Source: Ceratothoa steindachneri (taxonomy: Eukaryota > Arthropoda > Malacostraca > Isopoda > Cymothoidae). Taken from it: DNA of 64,000 nt. Below are positions 32,893 to 45,550 of this stretch, piece by piece. The stretch's first letter is position 1; every line of letters starts with the position of its first letter. The position numbers and the translations under genes are program-made. The DNA lies in NCBI GenBank assembly GCA_963969495.1, contig OZ018323.1:83027332-83091331 (forward strand). The letters are read 5' to 3'. A model generated the notes under the pieces. It ran no database searches, was not told the DNA's origin, and was given only the letters and a program-made list of their open reading frames with translations.

Positions 32893-35118
32893 TTATTCTA
32901 CGCTATTCGGTAACGCATTCCTACTGAGTGCGTCAGCGACCTGGTTATCGGAACCTTTGATATAATATATTTTAAATTGATACTCTTGCAAGAGTAAACT
33001 CCAGCGCATGATGCGGCCGTTTGAGTGTCTCAAATTCCTAATATAGGCTAACGGACGGTGGTCGGTTCCTACTCGAAATTCTTTACATATCAAGTACAGC
33101 TTGAATTTGTCTATGACTCAGATAATTGATAGAGCTATCTTTTCTCTAGTGGCATATCTCTTTTCGCGTGGTAATAATAGATGGCTAGCATATGCAACTG
33201 GATGACTCGTTCTGTCATCCACGTATTGAAGGAGTACACCTCCAATGCCCTCGTTGATCACGTCGGACTTAACCCCAAAGGATTTTTCCGGGTTGGGCAA
33301 CTTAAAAATGGGGGCAGAAATGAACTTACTTTTGAGCTGATTAAAATGGGAAACAGCGACATCATTCCAACGTAAACGATCGGGGAAATTCTTTTCCTGA
33401 AGGGGGCATAGGGGGGCCAAAATTGCAGCGAAATTCGGAACAAATCGCTGATAGGGAGAAGCTGATCCTAGGATCGATCTTAATGGCTTCTTTGTAATCG
33501 GGAGGGGCATGTCGGCGATTGCCTTAATCTTGTTCTCGTGGGGACCTGACTTGCTTTGTCCTATTTTGAAACCCAAATATTTGATGGTTTCGTGGGCAAA
33601 CTGGCATTTGCTGGGGCCAATGGTGAGGCCATTTTCACGCAGTTGCTTGAAAAGAGCTAATAGGGTGGATAAATGGTGATTCCATTTAATTAGTTCTTGG
33701 AGCTGACTCTTCTGACGTGGTGTCAGCTGCGCGTCACTATCCAGGTCAGAGGGTTCCAAAGACTTGCCTGGTAGGGAAGGAGGAGGGTAATCGGCATCAG
33801 GTTGGATGCACACTGTCTGGATTACCTTAAGGGACTCCGCGGGGCAATCCTCTTCAAGCGCCGATGCTTCGTCTAGTTCTACGAAGGTATCTCCATGGGC
33901 GCGTTGGGGGTTCCTTTTTTCTTGGGGTCCAAGGACAGTCTCCGTGTCCTTGTCTGGGGCCTTATCACCTAAGGGTTTTAGTGAATCACATTCCTCTTTT
34001 TCCGTCCTAAAGTCCTGATTAGGGGTCTCCGAGAAATCGGACGGTATCGGGGTTCTGATGGGGACGGGCTCCTGGGCTTCTTTCTTATCTCGGCCTTGAG
34101 GAAGGGCGGCCTGAAACACCGGGTCGAAACTTACTTGGGGGCTCTGTCCTATAAGTACGGAACAGAATTTTATGGGTGCTACAATGACTTCAGCCCAGCC
34201 ATTATAATATTGACACTGCAGGTAACATCTAGCGACGGGGAATCGGTTCGCCCGCCCAAGTTGGTCATGTACCACCGCAAATTTTTCGTGGTTAGAGGCC
34301 ACTGGGAGGAGTTCGTCGGACACGATGAAGCATGTACATCCTGTGTCCCTGACGAGAGTCGATACTCGACAGCTGTCCACGCTGCCCTCCTCATATTTCA
34401 AAGTTCCCGATGAACTTTTACCAAAAACAAAATTTACCTGGTGGCTTGACGGAGGGGGAGAAGTTTCTGCTTGGGTCTGCACCACCGGGGGAGCCGGGGT
34501 TGCATTAATCTGGTGAACTTGGTGGGCTGGTCTGCTTTTAAGCCTAGAATTTTGGGGGCAATTCCAGCTCATGTGGTTTTCTACTCCACAGGTGAAGCAT
34601 ATGGTTGGTCGCTTCGGGAAGAGAAATGGAGGAGAAGTCTTAACGGGAGGTTTGGAGTCCCGTTGTTGGTTTTGGGGAAAGAAGTTTTGGGGTTTTACGG
34701 GGCTCGGAAACTTTGTCAGCTTTCCTGGGAAGGGGCGCGAATCCGTCCTTCTTTCTTCTCGTTGGATTTCTTTTTCTCGTTCTTCTCGTTGTATTTTTCC
34801 TTCTCGTTCTTCTCGTTGGATTACTCTTCCCCGTTCCTCTCTTTCTCTTTCTTTTTCTACCTTTTTTCTTTGAACTTCTGCTTTAATCCGAGCTAATTCA
34901 ATCTGAAGGTAAGCTAGTCTTATCCGTTCCTCTCTTTCTCTTTCTTCTCGTTGTATTTCTCTTTCTTCCTTTTTTCTTTGTATTTCTCTTTCTTCCTCTT
35001 TTCTTTGCTCCTCTAGAATGTACTCAGTTAGTTCTTTTCCGGAAAGTCCACAGGACTCTCCTTGCGCTTTAAAGATTTCGAACGGAGTCATCTTTGCACT
35101 TGGGGGCGCACTAGTCAA
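32893..35118 (-). CDS. Gag-protease-RT/RNase H polyprotein remnant with one in-frame stop
   Basis: A single minus-strand frame of 741 codons from ATG (35118) to 32893, broken only by TGA at 33118-33120, where Gypsy proteins usually have Trp. N-terminal MTPFEIFKAQ leads to a charged coiled coil of REEREREI-type heptads (~residues 40-135). A zinc knuckle CFTCGVENHMSWNC (~175) and the protease active site LVRDTGCTCFIVS (~260) follow. After LTPRQKSQLQELI the frame jumps to HHLSTLLALFKQLRENGLT, the reverse transcriptase thumb edge. It then reaches the connection and RNase H domains (SDVINEGIGGVLLQ, VGTDHRPLAYI, NQVADALSR). Capsid between coiled coil and knuckle, and all RT palm motifs including the YxDD box, are absent, yet the frame is kept across both losses. 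Integrase is gone. It cannot be autonomous. Confidence 0.85.
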
Positions 35119-35420
35119 CCAACTAAAATTCCTTGCAACAAGAATTATGCCTCTATAGAATTAGCCTACCTAAATATGGGCACTGACCTATTCGTACTTG
35201 GTTTCTCAATCTAAATAACCACTGACTAAAATCACGAAAAAACACAAACAAATTATTATAACCGTTCCTTGAGCTACTCCAGCTTCTTAAGTTTCAAAAA
35301 AAAGGGGATAGCAATCGTTAAAACAAAAGGGAACTACTATATTCTATTATTATAACGAATAACACTATGCTTTACTCGACTGAGACCAGTGTTTGCAAAG
35401 ATATAGCGTTAAACCTTACA

Positions 35421-35432
35421 CACCTGATACCA
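35421..35432 (-). promoter_or_regulatory. Possible tRNA primer-binding site
   Basis: The minus strand reads TGGTATCAGGTG, beginning with the TGG expected opposite a tRNA CCA end and resembling initiator-Met-type primer sites. It lies ~79 bases inside the 5' LTR border instead of the usual 0-5, with a (TA)n tract in between. That would fit if the microsatellite grew there after integration. Weak evidence. Confidence 0.3.
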
Positions 35433-35441
35433 AATTAAATA

Positions 35442-35442
<1 letters not shown>

Positions 35443-35510
<68 letters not shown>
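35443..35510. repeat. (TA)34 microsatellite abutting the 5' LTR
   Basis: Uninterrupted TA dinucleotides end exactly at the LTR border (TGTCGTAGAA starts at 35511). It is not present next to the other LTR. Confidence 0.95.
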
Positions 35511-35514
<4 letters not shown>

Positions 35515-35528
35515 GTAGAATGACTCCC

Positions 35529-35992
35529 GACGATACTATATATAACACTATTCGTTGAGGGAACTTCCTTAATTATCTCTAGAGTGCGTTTTACTGTCTT
35601 GGCGGCCGATATTATGTATCTTCAAAAATGCTTAAGAAGTGGAACTGAGCTCAAGGATAATAATATTGCTATCATTAATAAAATAGAGTTTTATTAATAA
35701 TAACTATAAACAATACACAAAAACGGAAAATATTGACAACAGAATGGAAAGGGTCGTGGAGACGATACTATATATAACACTATTCGTTGAGGGAACTTCC
35801 TTAATTATCTCTAGAGTGCGTTTTACTGTCTTGGCGGCCGATATTATGTATCTTCAAAAATGCTTAAGAAGTGGAACTGAGCTCAAGGATAATAATATTG
35901 CTATCATTAATAAAATAGAGTTTTATTAATAATAACTATAAACAATACACAAAAACGGAAAATATTGACAACAGAATGGAAAGGGTCGTGGA
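35529..35992. repeat. 232-bp tandem duplication within the 5' LTR
   Basis: GACGATACTATATATAACAC starts at 35529 and again at 35761. The two copies are essentially identical through GGGTCGTGGA. The 3' LTR has one copy, so the duplication arose after or during the last transposition. Confidence 0.95.
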
Positions 35993-36244
35993 GACTCGGG
36001 CTAATCCAAGGGTTTAAGGGATCAAAAAAAGGTAAAACAAATATGGAGTTAAAGAGATGGGATGGTTCGATAAACCATTTAAAGCACAGGATAGAATTGA
36101 CAAATAAGGGATCAATACTCAAAAGGTGACGCTTGGCTTACGTAACTTCATTAGGGTGCAGTGGAAGGTACTTGAAGGAATATTCGGTCCGCTGGCGAGT
36201 TCCAGCCAAAGGGGGGGGGGATAAGATGATCCTGACGTGGCGTC

Positions 36245-36795
36245 TTGGGAAGGAGAACCGTTTCTGGACGAACGGCTGGAAGAACAATGGCTGTTCTAGG
36301 TTGTTCTCTTCTGAACAAAGGGGGGATGAGAACCGTCTCTTGTCTACAGGCTCAAGAACAATGGCTGTTCTAGGTTGTTCTCTTCTGAACAAAGGGGGGA
36401 TGAGAACCGTCTCTTGTCTACAGGCTCAAGAACAATGGCTGTTCTAATGTTGTTCTCCTTTGAACAACAGGGGGAGGGGTGAGAACCGTTTCTTGGCGAA
36501 GGGCTCAAAACGAACAATGGCTGTTCTAATGTTGTTCTCCCTTGAACAACAGGGGGGGGGGAGAACCGTTTCTTGGCGAAGGGCTCAAAACGAACAATGG
36601 CTGTTCTAATGTTGTTCTCCCTTGAACAACAGCGGGTGATGAGAACCGTTTCTTGGCGAAGGGCTCAAAACGAACAATGGCTGTTCTAATGTTGTTCTCC
36701 TTGAACAACAGGGGGGGGGGATGAGAACCGTTTCTTGGCGAAGGGCTCAAAACGAACAATGGCTGTTCTAATGCTGTTCTCCTTAAACAGCAGGG
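36245..36795. repeat. LTR-internal tandem array, seven ~80-bp units
   Basis: Same unit as in the 3' LTR, with an extra copy of the GTCTCTTGTCTACAGG variant (starts near 36328 and 36408). G-runs closing the units vary in length between the LTRs. Confidence 0.9.
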
Positions 36796-37286
36796 GGGAA
36801 TGCCTTGGGGACTTGACGTCACTAAAGGCTCGAACCTTTGGCACTCAAGGAATATTGTCCTCCTGGACAAGTGATGGTGAATCTCGAGGCCGAGGTCCCT
36901 TGGCGCACAAAGGGAGAGAGGGTCGTGGTGATGTTTCGCGACGAAAATCTGGATCTCCAATCTGATCTTAGTGGTAAAGAGTCCATATAAATAGCCAGGA
37001 CATCTCCTTGGCGTGGGGGAGAATGGAGTGAAAGCTTGGAGGGAACGCACAGCTGGGCCGGAGAAAAATGCCTTATCTGTTCATAAGCCTAACTCGATCT
37101 GGCGAGGTCGGCGTATGGGGGCGAACGGGGGGACGATAACCTCCTTGTTTAAACATTGACGTCCGGCAGCTGTTGATAAGACTCCAAGCCTCGAATCGAA
37201 GATGCACGTGGGCCTCCTCGAGGTTTTAACTAATATGGGATAGGAGTTGAATTTAACACAGATTCAACTCGTTCTATCACAATATC

Positions 37287-40200
37287 AATCAATATCTTAT
37301 AATAAAATTGGAGCCTTTTTCCCATTAGGGGAACGTTTCTGCTTTTTGATCTTCTATAATTGGTCAATTTTGTCGTGTGCGTTTTTTTCTGACCGGGTTA
37401 GTTTAATGGTCCCTCTTAGGTAGTACTCCTCTTCCGATAACCCTAAGTAAGCCAATGAATCTGTCCAGTGCGTCGGTAGACCCCCTTACTGGAAGGCAAC
37501 GCGCGACAATGTGATTGCTATGCTATTGAGTGAATGAAAGCTCTTGATATAACATGAGGAATGAGGATGCCTCCTACCATAAGAGGTGTCATTTCCGTTG
37601 CCATATATAAAGGAAAGCAGTTATTAACCTATTGATGATGATGGTAAATTAACTGTAACTGGATTCCTTCGTCTCCTTTTAAATTTTGTAACGTAGACCA
37701 TCATCGCATTTAAAAGGATCGTTTTCAGTTGCCTGATTTAGGATTACGTGATTGCTTTCGCTACAAGATGATGACAGAATAAGCAAGATCTTTCCTATTT
37801 AATTGAACGCCACGTTATTAACTTGAATGGTAAAGTCACTATTTCTGTTTGCTTCAGTTAAATCTAAATTTCTCCGGGAACGAACCAAGATGTAACTATT
37901 AACGTATTTTGCTCCCAATTTTATTTTAATTGAAAAAAAACTTTCCCCCCTTAAGCTAATGATGCCTGGACGATACTTCTACAGCGCGATTAAGACATCT
38001 CATTATAGCGGTAACGGCCCATTCGCTTTGTGGGCTGATTTTTTTTAACGCTTTCTGTGCGACTGCCTGCATGAGCATAAGGCGCCGTAATTACCTTACA
38101 ACCTAAGTAAAGGCTACATTAAAACAAACAGAAACCAAAAATAAACAAAAACTAAAGCAAATAAACAAAAACAAAACGAGAAGCAAAAAAAAGCAAGAAG
38201 ACTTAGGAAGCACCCTCCTGCGTCGAAGGTAGGCCCGCCTCACCAGGCACGAGGGCAGGTGACCAGAACCAAAGAGCGTCAAATTAAATGGAGGACGCCA
38301 GCCTCCTCCAAGAAGTCAAATAGTCCATAAGTCTGTGTACACGAACTCGTCCAGAGTACAATGGGCTTTGTGGGATGAAGACACCTTCATTGCCTAAGCG
38401 AGAACAATCATCAACCACTCTGGCCAGGATAGCCGCGTGCGACAATGCAAGCTCAGCTACGTACTTGAAGGATCCAGAAAGGATTAAGGACGAATTAATC
38501 ATCAACTCAAAACCTTTATTTACGAACTCAGCGAACTTTTCCTCTTTACAATAGAGTTAGTCTCTCTCTTACAGACTTGAATTGTCCTATAAAAAATAAA
38601 TGAATTAAATCTGCCAATTTATCCGACTAAACTTTGAGGCTCGTACATTTGAGTGAATTGTTCCCTATGTACGAACTTATTAAAAGATATTTGGGAACTA
38701 CCTCCACAAGCCATCACCAATGACATCAACATAATGAGTTACCGGTGCTTATCAGTAGGCCTCTATTTTTCTGCGCTCTCGTACTGACCATCTTCCGTTT
38801 GAGGACTTTTTTAATTCTACTTTTAATCCATTTTAATTATTTATTCATTCAATTATTCACCCATTTCTTAGTTGCTCCATCTATTTTATTTATATGGAGC
38901 AAAAATGGAAAAATCAAGAAGACTAGTGAATGTTTTAAGGACCAAAGGACCGCGCAACTCTCCTGAACTGACGGCCAGGAATCCTTTTGCAAACCATTCC
39001 ATCCCCAATGTAAGGCGCGCATCCATTAGACAGGAAATATTCAACCATCAAGAAGTCTGGGCACAGTTGGGGTCTATAGGGTACGCGATTTTCTAAAGCT
39101 TACTCTATTCTGCAAGGTTAGCTGCTTTAGGTGATCAGTCTATCCCCACTGAGATAAGGGCATCCATTGGTCAGCCTTACCTTTTTTTTCCCAATACCTG
39201 TCAATTATTAATCTGTCGAGAAAATAGTGTCGTTTTGAATTGGACAAAAGAAAAGAGGTTTCTAGAAAACTGTGTAAGCTATTCCAATACTGTCAACTGT
39301 CCCAATACTAATGTAAACAATTTTAATGTTGAGGTTTACTTTATTAGTGATAGTTCGGAGCGAAATAGCTTCTTCTTCATTATAATGGCCGCCTTCACGT
39401 ATGAGTAAACATCGAAGCGATATTCCGCCTCTATTTGGAAGTTCTCTATTTTCATTCCTACCTTGCATCATCTTTTTATCATTTATTTATATAATTAGAA
39501 CATATTCTTAATATAAAAAAATGAAACGTTAATAAAGAATTTTTAATAATAGTTGTAATTGGTTCTTTGATTAAAGTTTATATTTAATCCATTTAATAGT
39601 GTTTTTCCTTTTAGAAAAACGACGGGAACTTCTTGACACCCTAACTCGATATTTATGGTATTACTTTTCTCCTCAGACGATAATAAAAATATAAACAAAC
39701 TAGAGAAAAAGGAACGAGAGATAAAAAATAAGAAATAAAATAATAAATTAAGGGAAGAATGGTTATAAAAATAACGCCATAAATACACGAAGGAAAATAC
39801 TGAAGTAGACAAATTCTTAAACAATATTAAGGCTATAAAACTTTAATGCTCTTTTTCTCCTTGTTGTAAAAATTTCTAATTAATTTTTCTGCCATTTATA
39901 TCTTTGTGACCGAGGGAGTTGTGTTTGTGTGGCCGGTCTTTTGTTTATGCATTCGAGGCTGAGGTGATTGGGGGAAGGGACAGTTTAATACATAAGACTT
40001 GAAAATTGACATCATTTTCATCTACATGTACACAAGAGGCGAAGCAAACCTCAAATAAATATTTAATTTAACCAATGGAAAGAAGCAATTTAGGTCGACA
40101 GTAAGTTAGACTTTATCTCATTATTTTCTATTATCCTCGTCCATCTCCATTACCTGATCTTTAGTTCAGTGCAACTCACTCTTCATTTGGGGGCTCTGTA

Positions 40201-40740
40201 GGGGGCTGTAGAAGAGGGAAGGGCGATGGGGATAAGTGGAGTTGATGCATGAGTCTTGTAAGAGAGTCGAGTTGGAAGATTGAAAGGAGTGAGAGCGTCA
40301 ATCTAGGGCTATGTCGGTCGGATGGTCTGGTGGGTGTAATCGAAAACAACATACCTGTGTTGCGAGAGAGTTGAAGGTTAGGAAGAATTAGGGGGTTTCC
40401 GGGTTCAAGGCAACCAAAATGGTCGCCTTTTATACTAGTCTGGATGAGAAATATCCAGCATCATAAGTGCTGATGAGAGGTAAAACCCCAACATTATTTT
40501 TTCTTAACTTCAGCCCCTTCTATACAATATGATTATATGATATTTATTGTCACGAGCGGACTTTAATAAGCAAGAGACATGTTTGTAAAGAAAAACAGTG
40601 CTTTGTACTATTACAGAATGGATAGTGTAAATACAAGCACTAATTTTTATCATTGCAGAAAGGGTAGTTAGTGTAAAGACAAGCAATAAATACTCGTATG
40701 TCAAAAAGAAGTTTTATTAGATATTTTCAATGCTATTAGT
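37287..40740. other. No recognised gene (3.4 kb)
   Basis: An A-rich stretch made of AAACAAA-like words lies at 38120-38200. Short open frames at 38284-38505 (-), 38872-39096 (+), 39262-39471 (-) and 39543-39824 (-) carry no motif. No element ends were seen. Confidence 0.3.
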
Positions 40741-40744
40741 TTAC

Positions 40745-40960
40745 TGGTTGCGTGCCCTGGTTGGAGAGTCCTTGTCAATGGGTGATATTAAATCTACAAT
40801 GGCGGCCCTTAGAGATCCTCAAGTGTTATGTGCAGTCAGCCTTATTGACATCCTTCTCAAGAACACCCCACATGAAATAATCTAGGAGCTGCAATCTGGG
40901 TAGCTGGCGGTCATAATTCTGGGTACCAATGGTACCCAGAAGAAGCAGAAAGTGGCACTC
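40745..40960 (-). pseudogene. DDE transposase fragment (Tc1/mariner-like C-terminal region)
   Basis: On the minus strand LQLLDYFMWGVLEKDVNKAD resembles the PLDYFxWGxVExxVNK block that follows the last catalytic Asp in IS630/Tc1-mariner transposases. It is preceded by sequence resembling a degraded SPDL segment. Only about 70 codons remain and stops are present. It may belong with the fragment at 41476-41690, which would precede it in the gene. Confidence 0.35.
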
Positions 40961-41475
40961 TTTGCTGACCACACCCGGAACCATCAAAGAGTGAGAAATT
41001 TGCTGTGCATGAACGGGGCCACCTAGTCCTTACTTTCGGCCGCGTCATACTATCGTTTTACTTTCTAAAGGAAGTTCATCGGGTAGTTAAACATTTACAA
41101 TGTCCTTCACGCTTTTTCCGGCGTGGAGTGCTGAGAGAATGGCGTGCCGTTTTTCGATTTTACTGTCATTCTCAGAAGAAAACTGATATGTTGTTACTCA
41201 CATTAAAGCTAAACTCTTACTGAGTGTGTCCATGGTGAAGTAACCAACATTGGTGCGTTTATTAGTCCTTAGGTAGAGTTTCAACATTGTAACGATTTAC
41301 ATGAAACGCAATGATTTACTATTAAACATTTCTAATTCTACCTAATTGCAAAAATTTTAAGTAACTGTTAGCATCTTTCTTTCTATATTAAGACAACCCT
41401 CTATCTCATTTCTACGGTTATTTTCTCGAAAGTTCTAGTTCGTTCTTTGAGTTCACAAGATTCGCATGACCATAG

Positions 41476-41690
41476 TTAGGCAGAACGGAGAAGCCGTGGT
41501 ATTTTAAGTAAGCGTCGATTCATCCACAATGCATGCAGATTTTGTATAAAGATAAGCTCATCTCTCATAGCACTAGTTTCTGTTTCTGGCCAATTTCTTC
41601 TTGGAGCAATTATAAGATACTTTTCACGTGTGATATTCTCATCAAAGAATTTGCGACCAAATATGCTACCTCGCCCAACAGCCGCCAATA
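41476..41690 (-). pseudogene. DDE transposase fragment (Tc1/mariner-like central region)
   Basis: The minus-strand frame reads FFDENITREKYLII, then DELIFIQNLHALWMN. This matches the GPFFFDGNVTxxxYLxML and FxQDGAPAHWA blocks of IS630/Tc1-mariner transposases. The second catalytic Asp corresponds to Asn here (IQN). About 500 bases separate it from the 40745-40960 fragment, more than one gene would need, so an insertion or two separate copies are possible. Confidence 0.45.
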
Positions 41691-44600
41691 CCTTTGTTCT
41701 TGGTTAATGTGGTAATCGTTTCGTTATCTATCTTGCATTTTAATCAGACGAATAACGAAGGTTATGTCAATTAACACCTAAATGAAACTGTGCCAACGAA
41801 ACAAACGAGCAGGGAAGGAGCATAGGAATTCCATCTACCCTGGAAAATTCATCAGCTGCAAATATCAATCAATTTGCTTTATCCCTGTCATAAAGTCGTA
41901 GGAAATTTTTAATCCTGCAAGAATGCCATTTTTCAGTCCTTCAAATTCTAAAGAGCAAAGGGATACAAATTTATGGCCAAAACTGCTCGTCTCAAGGATG
42001 TTTGAGTTGGTAAAGGAAATGTTCCTGAACTACATCCTCATTTTCTTCAGTTTGTCTTTATCCCTTATCTTTTTATGCTGATTCTGAATAACTGTGTCTA
42101 TTACGTTTTTGAGATAATACAAATTTTTTTCCAATAAGTGGCTCTTTATTCTCTTCTAATAGAAACTTTCTTTGCACAGATGCTGCGATATTTTGTCCAT
42201 TCGTATCATGCTGCAAAACTTTGCTGGCTCTCTACATCTTGAATAATGGCCAGCCCTCCCTTTCTCAGTCTTCGGAGCATCTGATACTAGAATGAGACTA
42301 CCTAGGCTTTAATTCGCAGACCTTTTCATCCGCTCTTTTTTCGGCCCTTTCTCACAAGCCCCTTCTTACTCATCTTCTTGGACGTCTCTAAATATTTTGC
42401 AAACAAATCGACGGCCAGCTTGCATCAACTTTACCTTAGATAGGGCCATGGGTACGTTCCCCCATGCACTATACTCCGTTGGAGGAAGGGGGTATTAATT
42501 GCTTGCAGTATACTTAACCTTTCTCCCTTCAACTATCCCACCTTTCCGTTTACCCCAAGCCTCGGTGGCAAGCCACGCCGCAGATTATTCTGCCACCCGG
42601 CGGGAGAGGTGGCTCCCGAGTGCTACCAAGCCCGTTCCCGCGGCAACTATAGCGATCACCCTGGAGCAAGTAACCGTGGTTAGCGTTTAGCTTTTACGCC
42701 ATGTATTAAAATACCGCTTCCATCTTCCTCTATGGAATAAAATATAGAAAAAACAACCAATTTTCTCACGATGAGAAGTCCCCCTCCCCCCCCCTCACCT
42801 AGCTGACCGAATGAAGGAGCCTCCCTCTATCCCGTTCTTTAGTGGAATCGCCATCTCTAGTCGGGGGGCTTCCTTACCCTTTCTCAAGGCACCTTCCAAA
42901 ATACTCCTGGCGGGAAGGGCGTTTCCCACTTTCCTATCCCTGTAGATAAAGAGGTTTCTCTTTCATCTTCTTCTGGTGCCCCCAACCTGCCGTTCTCCAC
43001 TTTGCTCAAGAGGACATCCCTGCTTTTCTTTTCCAATGGGACACTCCTAAGCTGTCATGAAAGGGAAAACGATTCTCCCTCTCCTCAGAGGGTAAAAGAG
43101 GCTTTTCCCTTGATCTGCTCCTGGAAGTAGCCCCTTCTATACCTTATCAAGAGCTCTTCCATCAGAAAAATAAAATAAATCAGAAGCAACTTCCCTCCTT
43201 CCCTAGAGAATGGTGAGGTAGTGGAGATCCCTTCAATAGAACTATCGGAAGCAGTCACCAGCGGTTTCTGGCTAGATCTTTGATCGTTGACCATTGGCGT
43301 TTAGATGAACGGCCTCCCAATCCGCCATGTCTTTCCTCTGGTGTCCGGATTGGATGCCCAATAGGAGCCCCAACCTTAGGCGTGCCAAAGCCTTAATATG
43401 GAGGCTGTTGTGCCCTCTCTGTAGACAGTGGCGTCGTCCCATGGTTAGTGGATTGTGGATGGGTGAGCCAACCCCCCGAGCCTGATTCTACCATTGTTCT
43501 GGTCCTAGTGGTAAAAGGAGAATGGTACTATTCGAAATGGACAATATAGAACTTTCCTCTTACTTAGGGAGCTCACAGAACGGGCATAACTTTCCTCATC
43601 ACGGCGTCTGGGCTTTAGGTCTCATCGGATGTGAGAGATGAGGGGACCAAGTCTCTAACATCTAAATCCCCTCCAAAATAAACACAAAGGCAATTAGAAG
43701 CTCGGAGATTTCGGAGCCACTCATCGAGAAGTTACCCAACGTCAACGGGCCTTCGGTTTCAAACTTGTCCTTGTCATTTAAACTATTAATACTTACAATA
43801 AGATTGTTCAACGGACACATCTCCATTAGCACCATACATAACTAGGTTTCTGGGTAGAAAACCGAAGGTCTTTCTTCTCTAGAATTGGATCCCTTAAGTT
43901 AAAGTGGATAATCCTACTCATTGAGCCATACTTACCTCTCTTCAAAGGCTGAATGGCACATTACACTCTGCTATGAATTTTGTCAAAGTTGTAGTCAATA
44001 CCGAGAAATGCTCGATTACTTTCTAGCTGACATTAACAAACAGCTGAGCGACCAGAGAGTGGCTAAAGTTTACCGGAGTTCGTTTTCAGAGGGTGATGAG
44101 GAAACATGTTCCAATCCTCGTGGCCACGGACCTCAAATGTAAAAAAAGCACCCTCCTTTCCATGATCTTCCAGGTCTTCGAACACGCTAGCTCTGGCGTC
44201 CATAAGGAACGCATCCAAAATTTTTAACTACTCAAGGTGTTACCCAAGTACAAATCACACAATATGAGTTCAATACCTGCATCATTCAAAACCGGGATTC
44301 CTTTTCCACGCCCGTGAAAACAATTCATACAAGGCGAAACGCCCACTTGCCTCCACAGAGCCGCTAAACTTAGAATAGGCAAAACTCAGGAACGTAACGA
44401 CGAAACCAATTCTAGGTTCTTCTAAGTCTACCCGCCTTAGAGAAGGGTAGCAACAAGGGAGCTTTGGTCTCTCCGGTTGGAATGGCAAACCTCTCCAAAA
44501 GACGAGGAAACCCCAACACCAAAGTCGACCTGCAAGGTGAAAGATTCGAAGCAGGAGAGAGGAAAGGATTGTAAATCGAATCAGTTCTTTTCGGGTATGC

Positions 44601-45550
44601 CCTTGAATGCAGCAGCGCCCTCAATGCATTCTACAAACGATACCTCTGTGATCTCTACCTCCAAGAAGCCTACGGCCATTCTGTTGAGTGTCATAACCTT
44701 TAAGAGGACTCGACAACTCCTTCAAAATAGTTATGGAGCACACCTTTGTGCACAAAAAATTGCTGTGAAGTCCGAAATAATTGGTAGAAGCCAAAGAGGT
44801 TTGTCACATTTTTTTTCCTTTTAGCTGTTGGCCTTCAGTAGACCATGTTTCGTGCTTTTTTACTGCTCACTCTCCAGCTCAACAATGGCTTATTGACCTG
44901 CTTCCCCCCCTCCATAGGCCTAAGGCAAGTTGGTGCGCTTTATACAACCGATGTGATTTTTCCGTTCTATATCTGTCTATAAATGCTTTATTACATTCTG
45001 TAGAAGCGCAACTGCACCTGCACGTCGTCTTTATATATATTACAACTCTCAGCAGACTTCGAAGAGGCGGAATTCCGCCCGCGTAGTAGCACGGTTGCAG
45101 ATGCCTTTTCTGCTCTTCGGGGACTTGAACGGTAGACACTCCTTCTAATGAAACTAGATGGATACCAGGGGTTAGGTCCTTGTCAACCTGATTGAAGTGC
45201 TGGAAATGAGAGTCGAGGTCTGAATATGAAGAGTTCACGCATCTTTGTCCTAAAATCACTTCATCCCCATTTTCTTGATGCGTCCCAGGCCACACCGGAT
45301 ACATAAGCGGACTTTAGAAGATTAGGTTACATAAATTAACCTGACGGAAAGAAAATGGGCTTTTGTAATCTCAGTGGATGCTCCTGTGCTAGAGGCAACC
45401 GAAGGGAGGGGTACAGTAAAATGAGAACAAATGTTCGATCTTCAATTTTAAACTCTAGGACAAAAAACATTTATAGCAATAAATGATTTTTTTATATCTA
45501 AATCTGAAATAAAATTTTGAAGTTATTAGTAAATAAATCGTCAGATATAG

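Larger units (their letters stand above)
31009..37281 (-). mobile_element. Gypsy LTR retrotransposon, internally deleted, recent insertion
   Basis: On the minus strand, two long direct repeats (LTRs) flank a 3.0-kb internal region with gag-protease-RT/RNase H coding remnants. LTR ends are canonical: TGTGATAGAAC at the start and TCTACGACA at the end. A 5-bp duplication ATATC brackets the insertion. The LTRs differ by few substitutions apart from tandem-repeat copy number, which implies a recent insertion. Autonomous Gypsy elements carry 4-5 kb between LTRs; here capsid, most of reverse transcriptase and all of integrase are missing, so this copy would have needed proteins from a full-length relative. 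Minus-strand order is 5' LTR 35511-37281, coding region 35118-32893, 3' LTR 31009-32474. Confidence 0.95.
35511..37281 (-). repeat. 5' LTR of the Gypsy element (1771 bp, expanded)
   Basis: Same sequence as the 3' LTR but 305 bases longer. The extra length comes from a 232-bp tandem duplication (35529-35760 and 35761-35992, joined at a shared GAC) and one additional ~80-base hairpin unit (seven rather than six, 36245-36790). The remaining sequence is nearly identical to 31009-32474. Confidence 0.95.

Noticed and set aside
36526..37050. 174-codon open frame with repeated FVLSPSPRNG-like peptide
   Set aside because: It is the LTR tandem array translated on the minus strand; repeat number differs between LTRs and no domain is present.
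44879..45304. 141-codon minus-strand frame as a possible gene
   Set aside because: No start context, domain or splice signals; kept only as part of an unknown GC-richer block.
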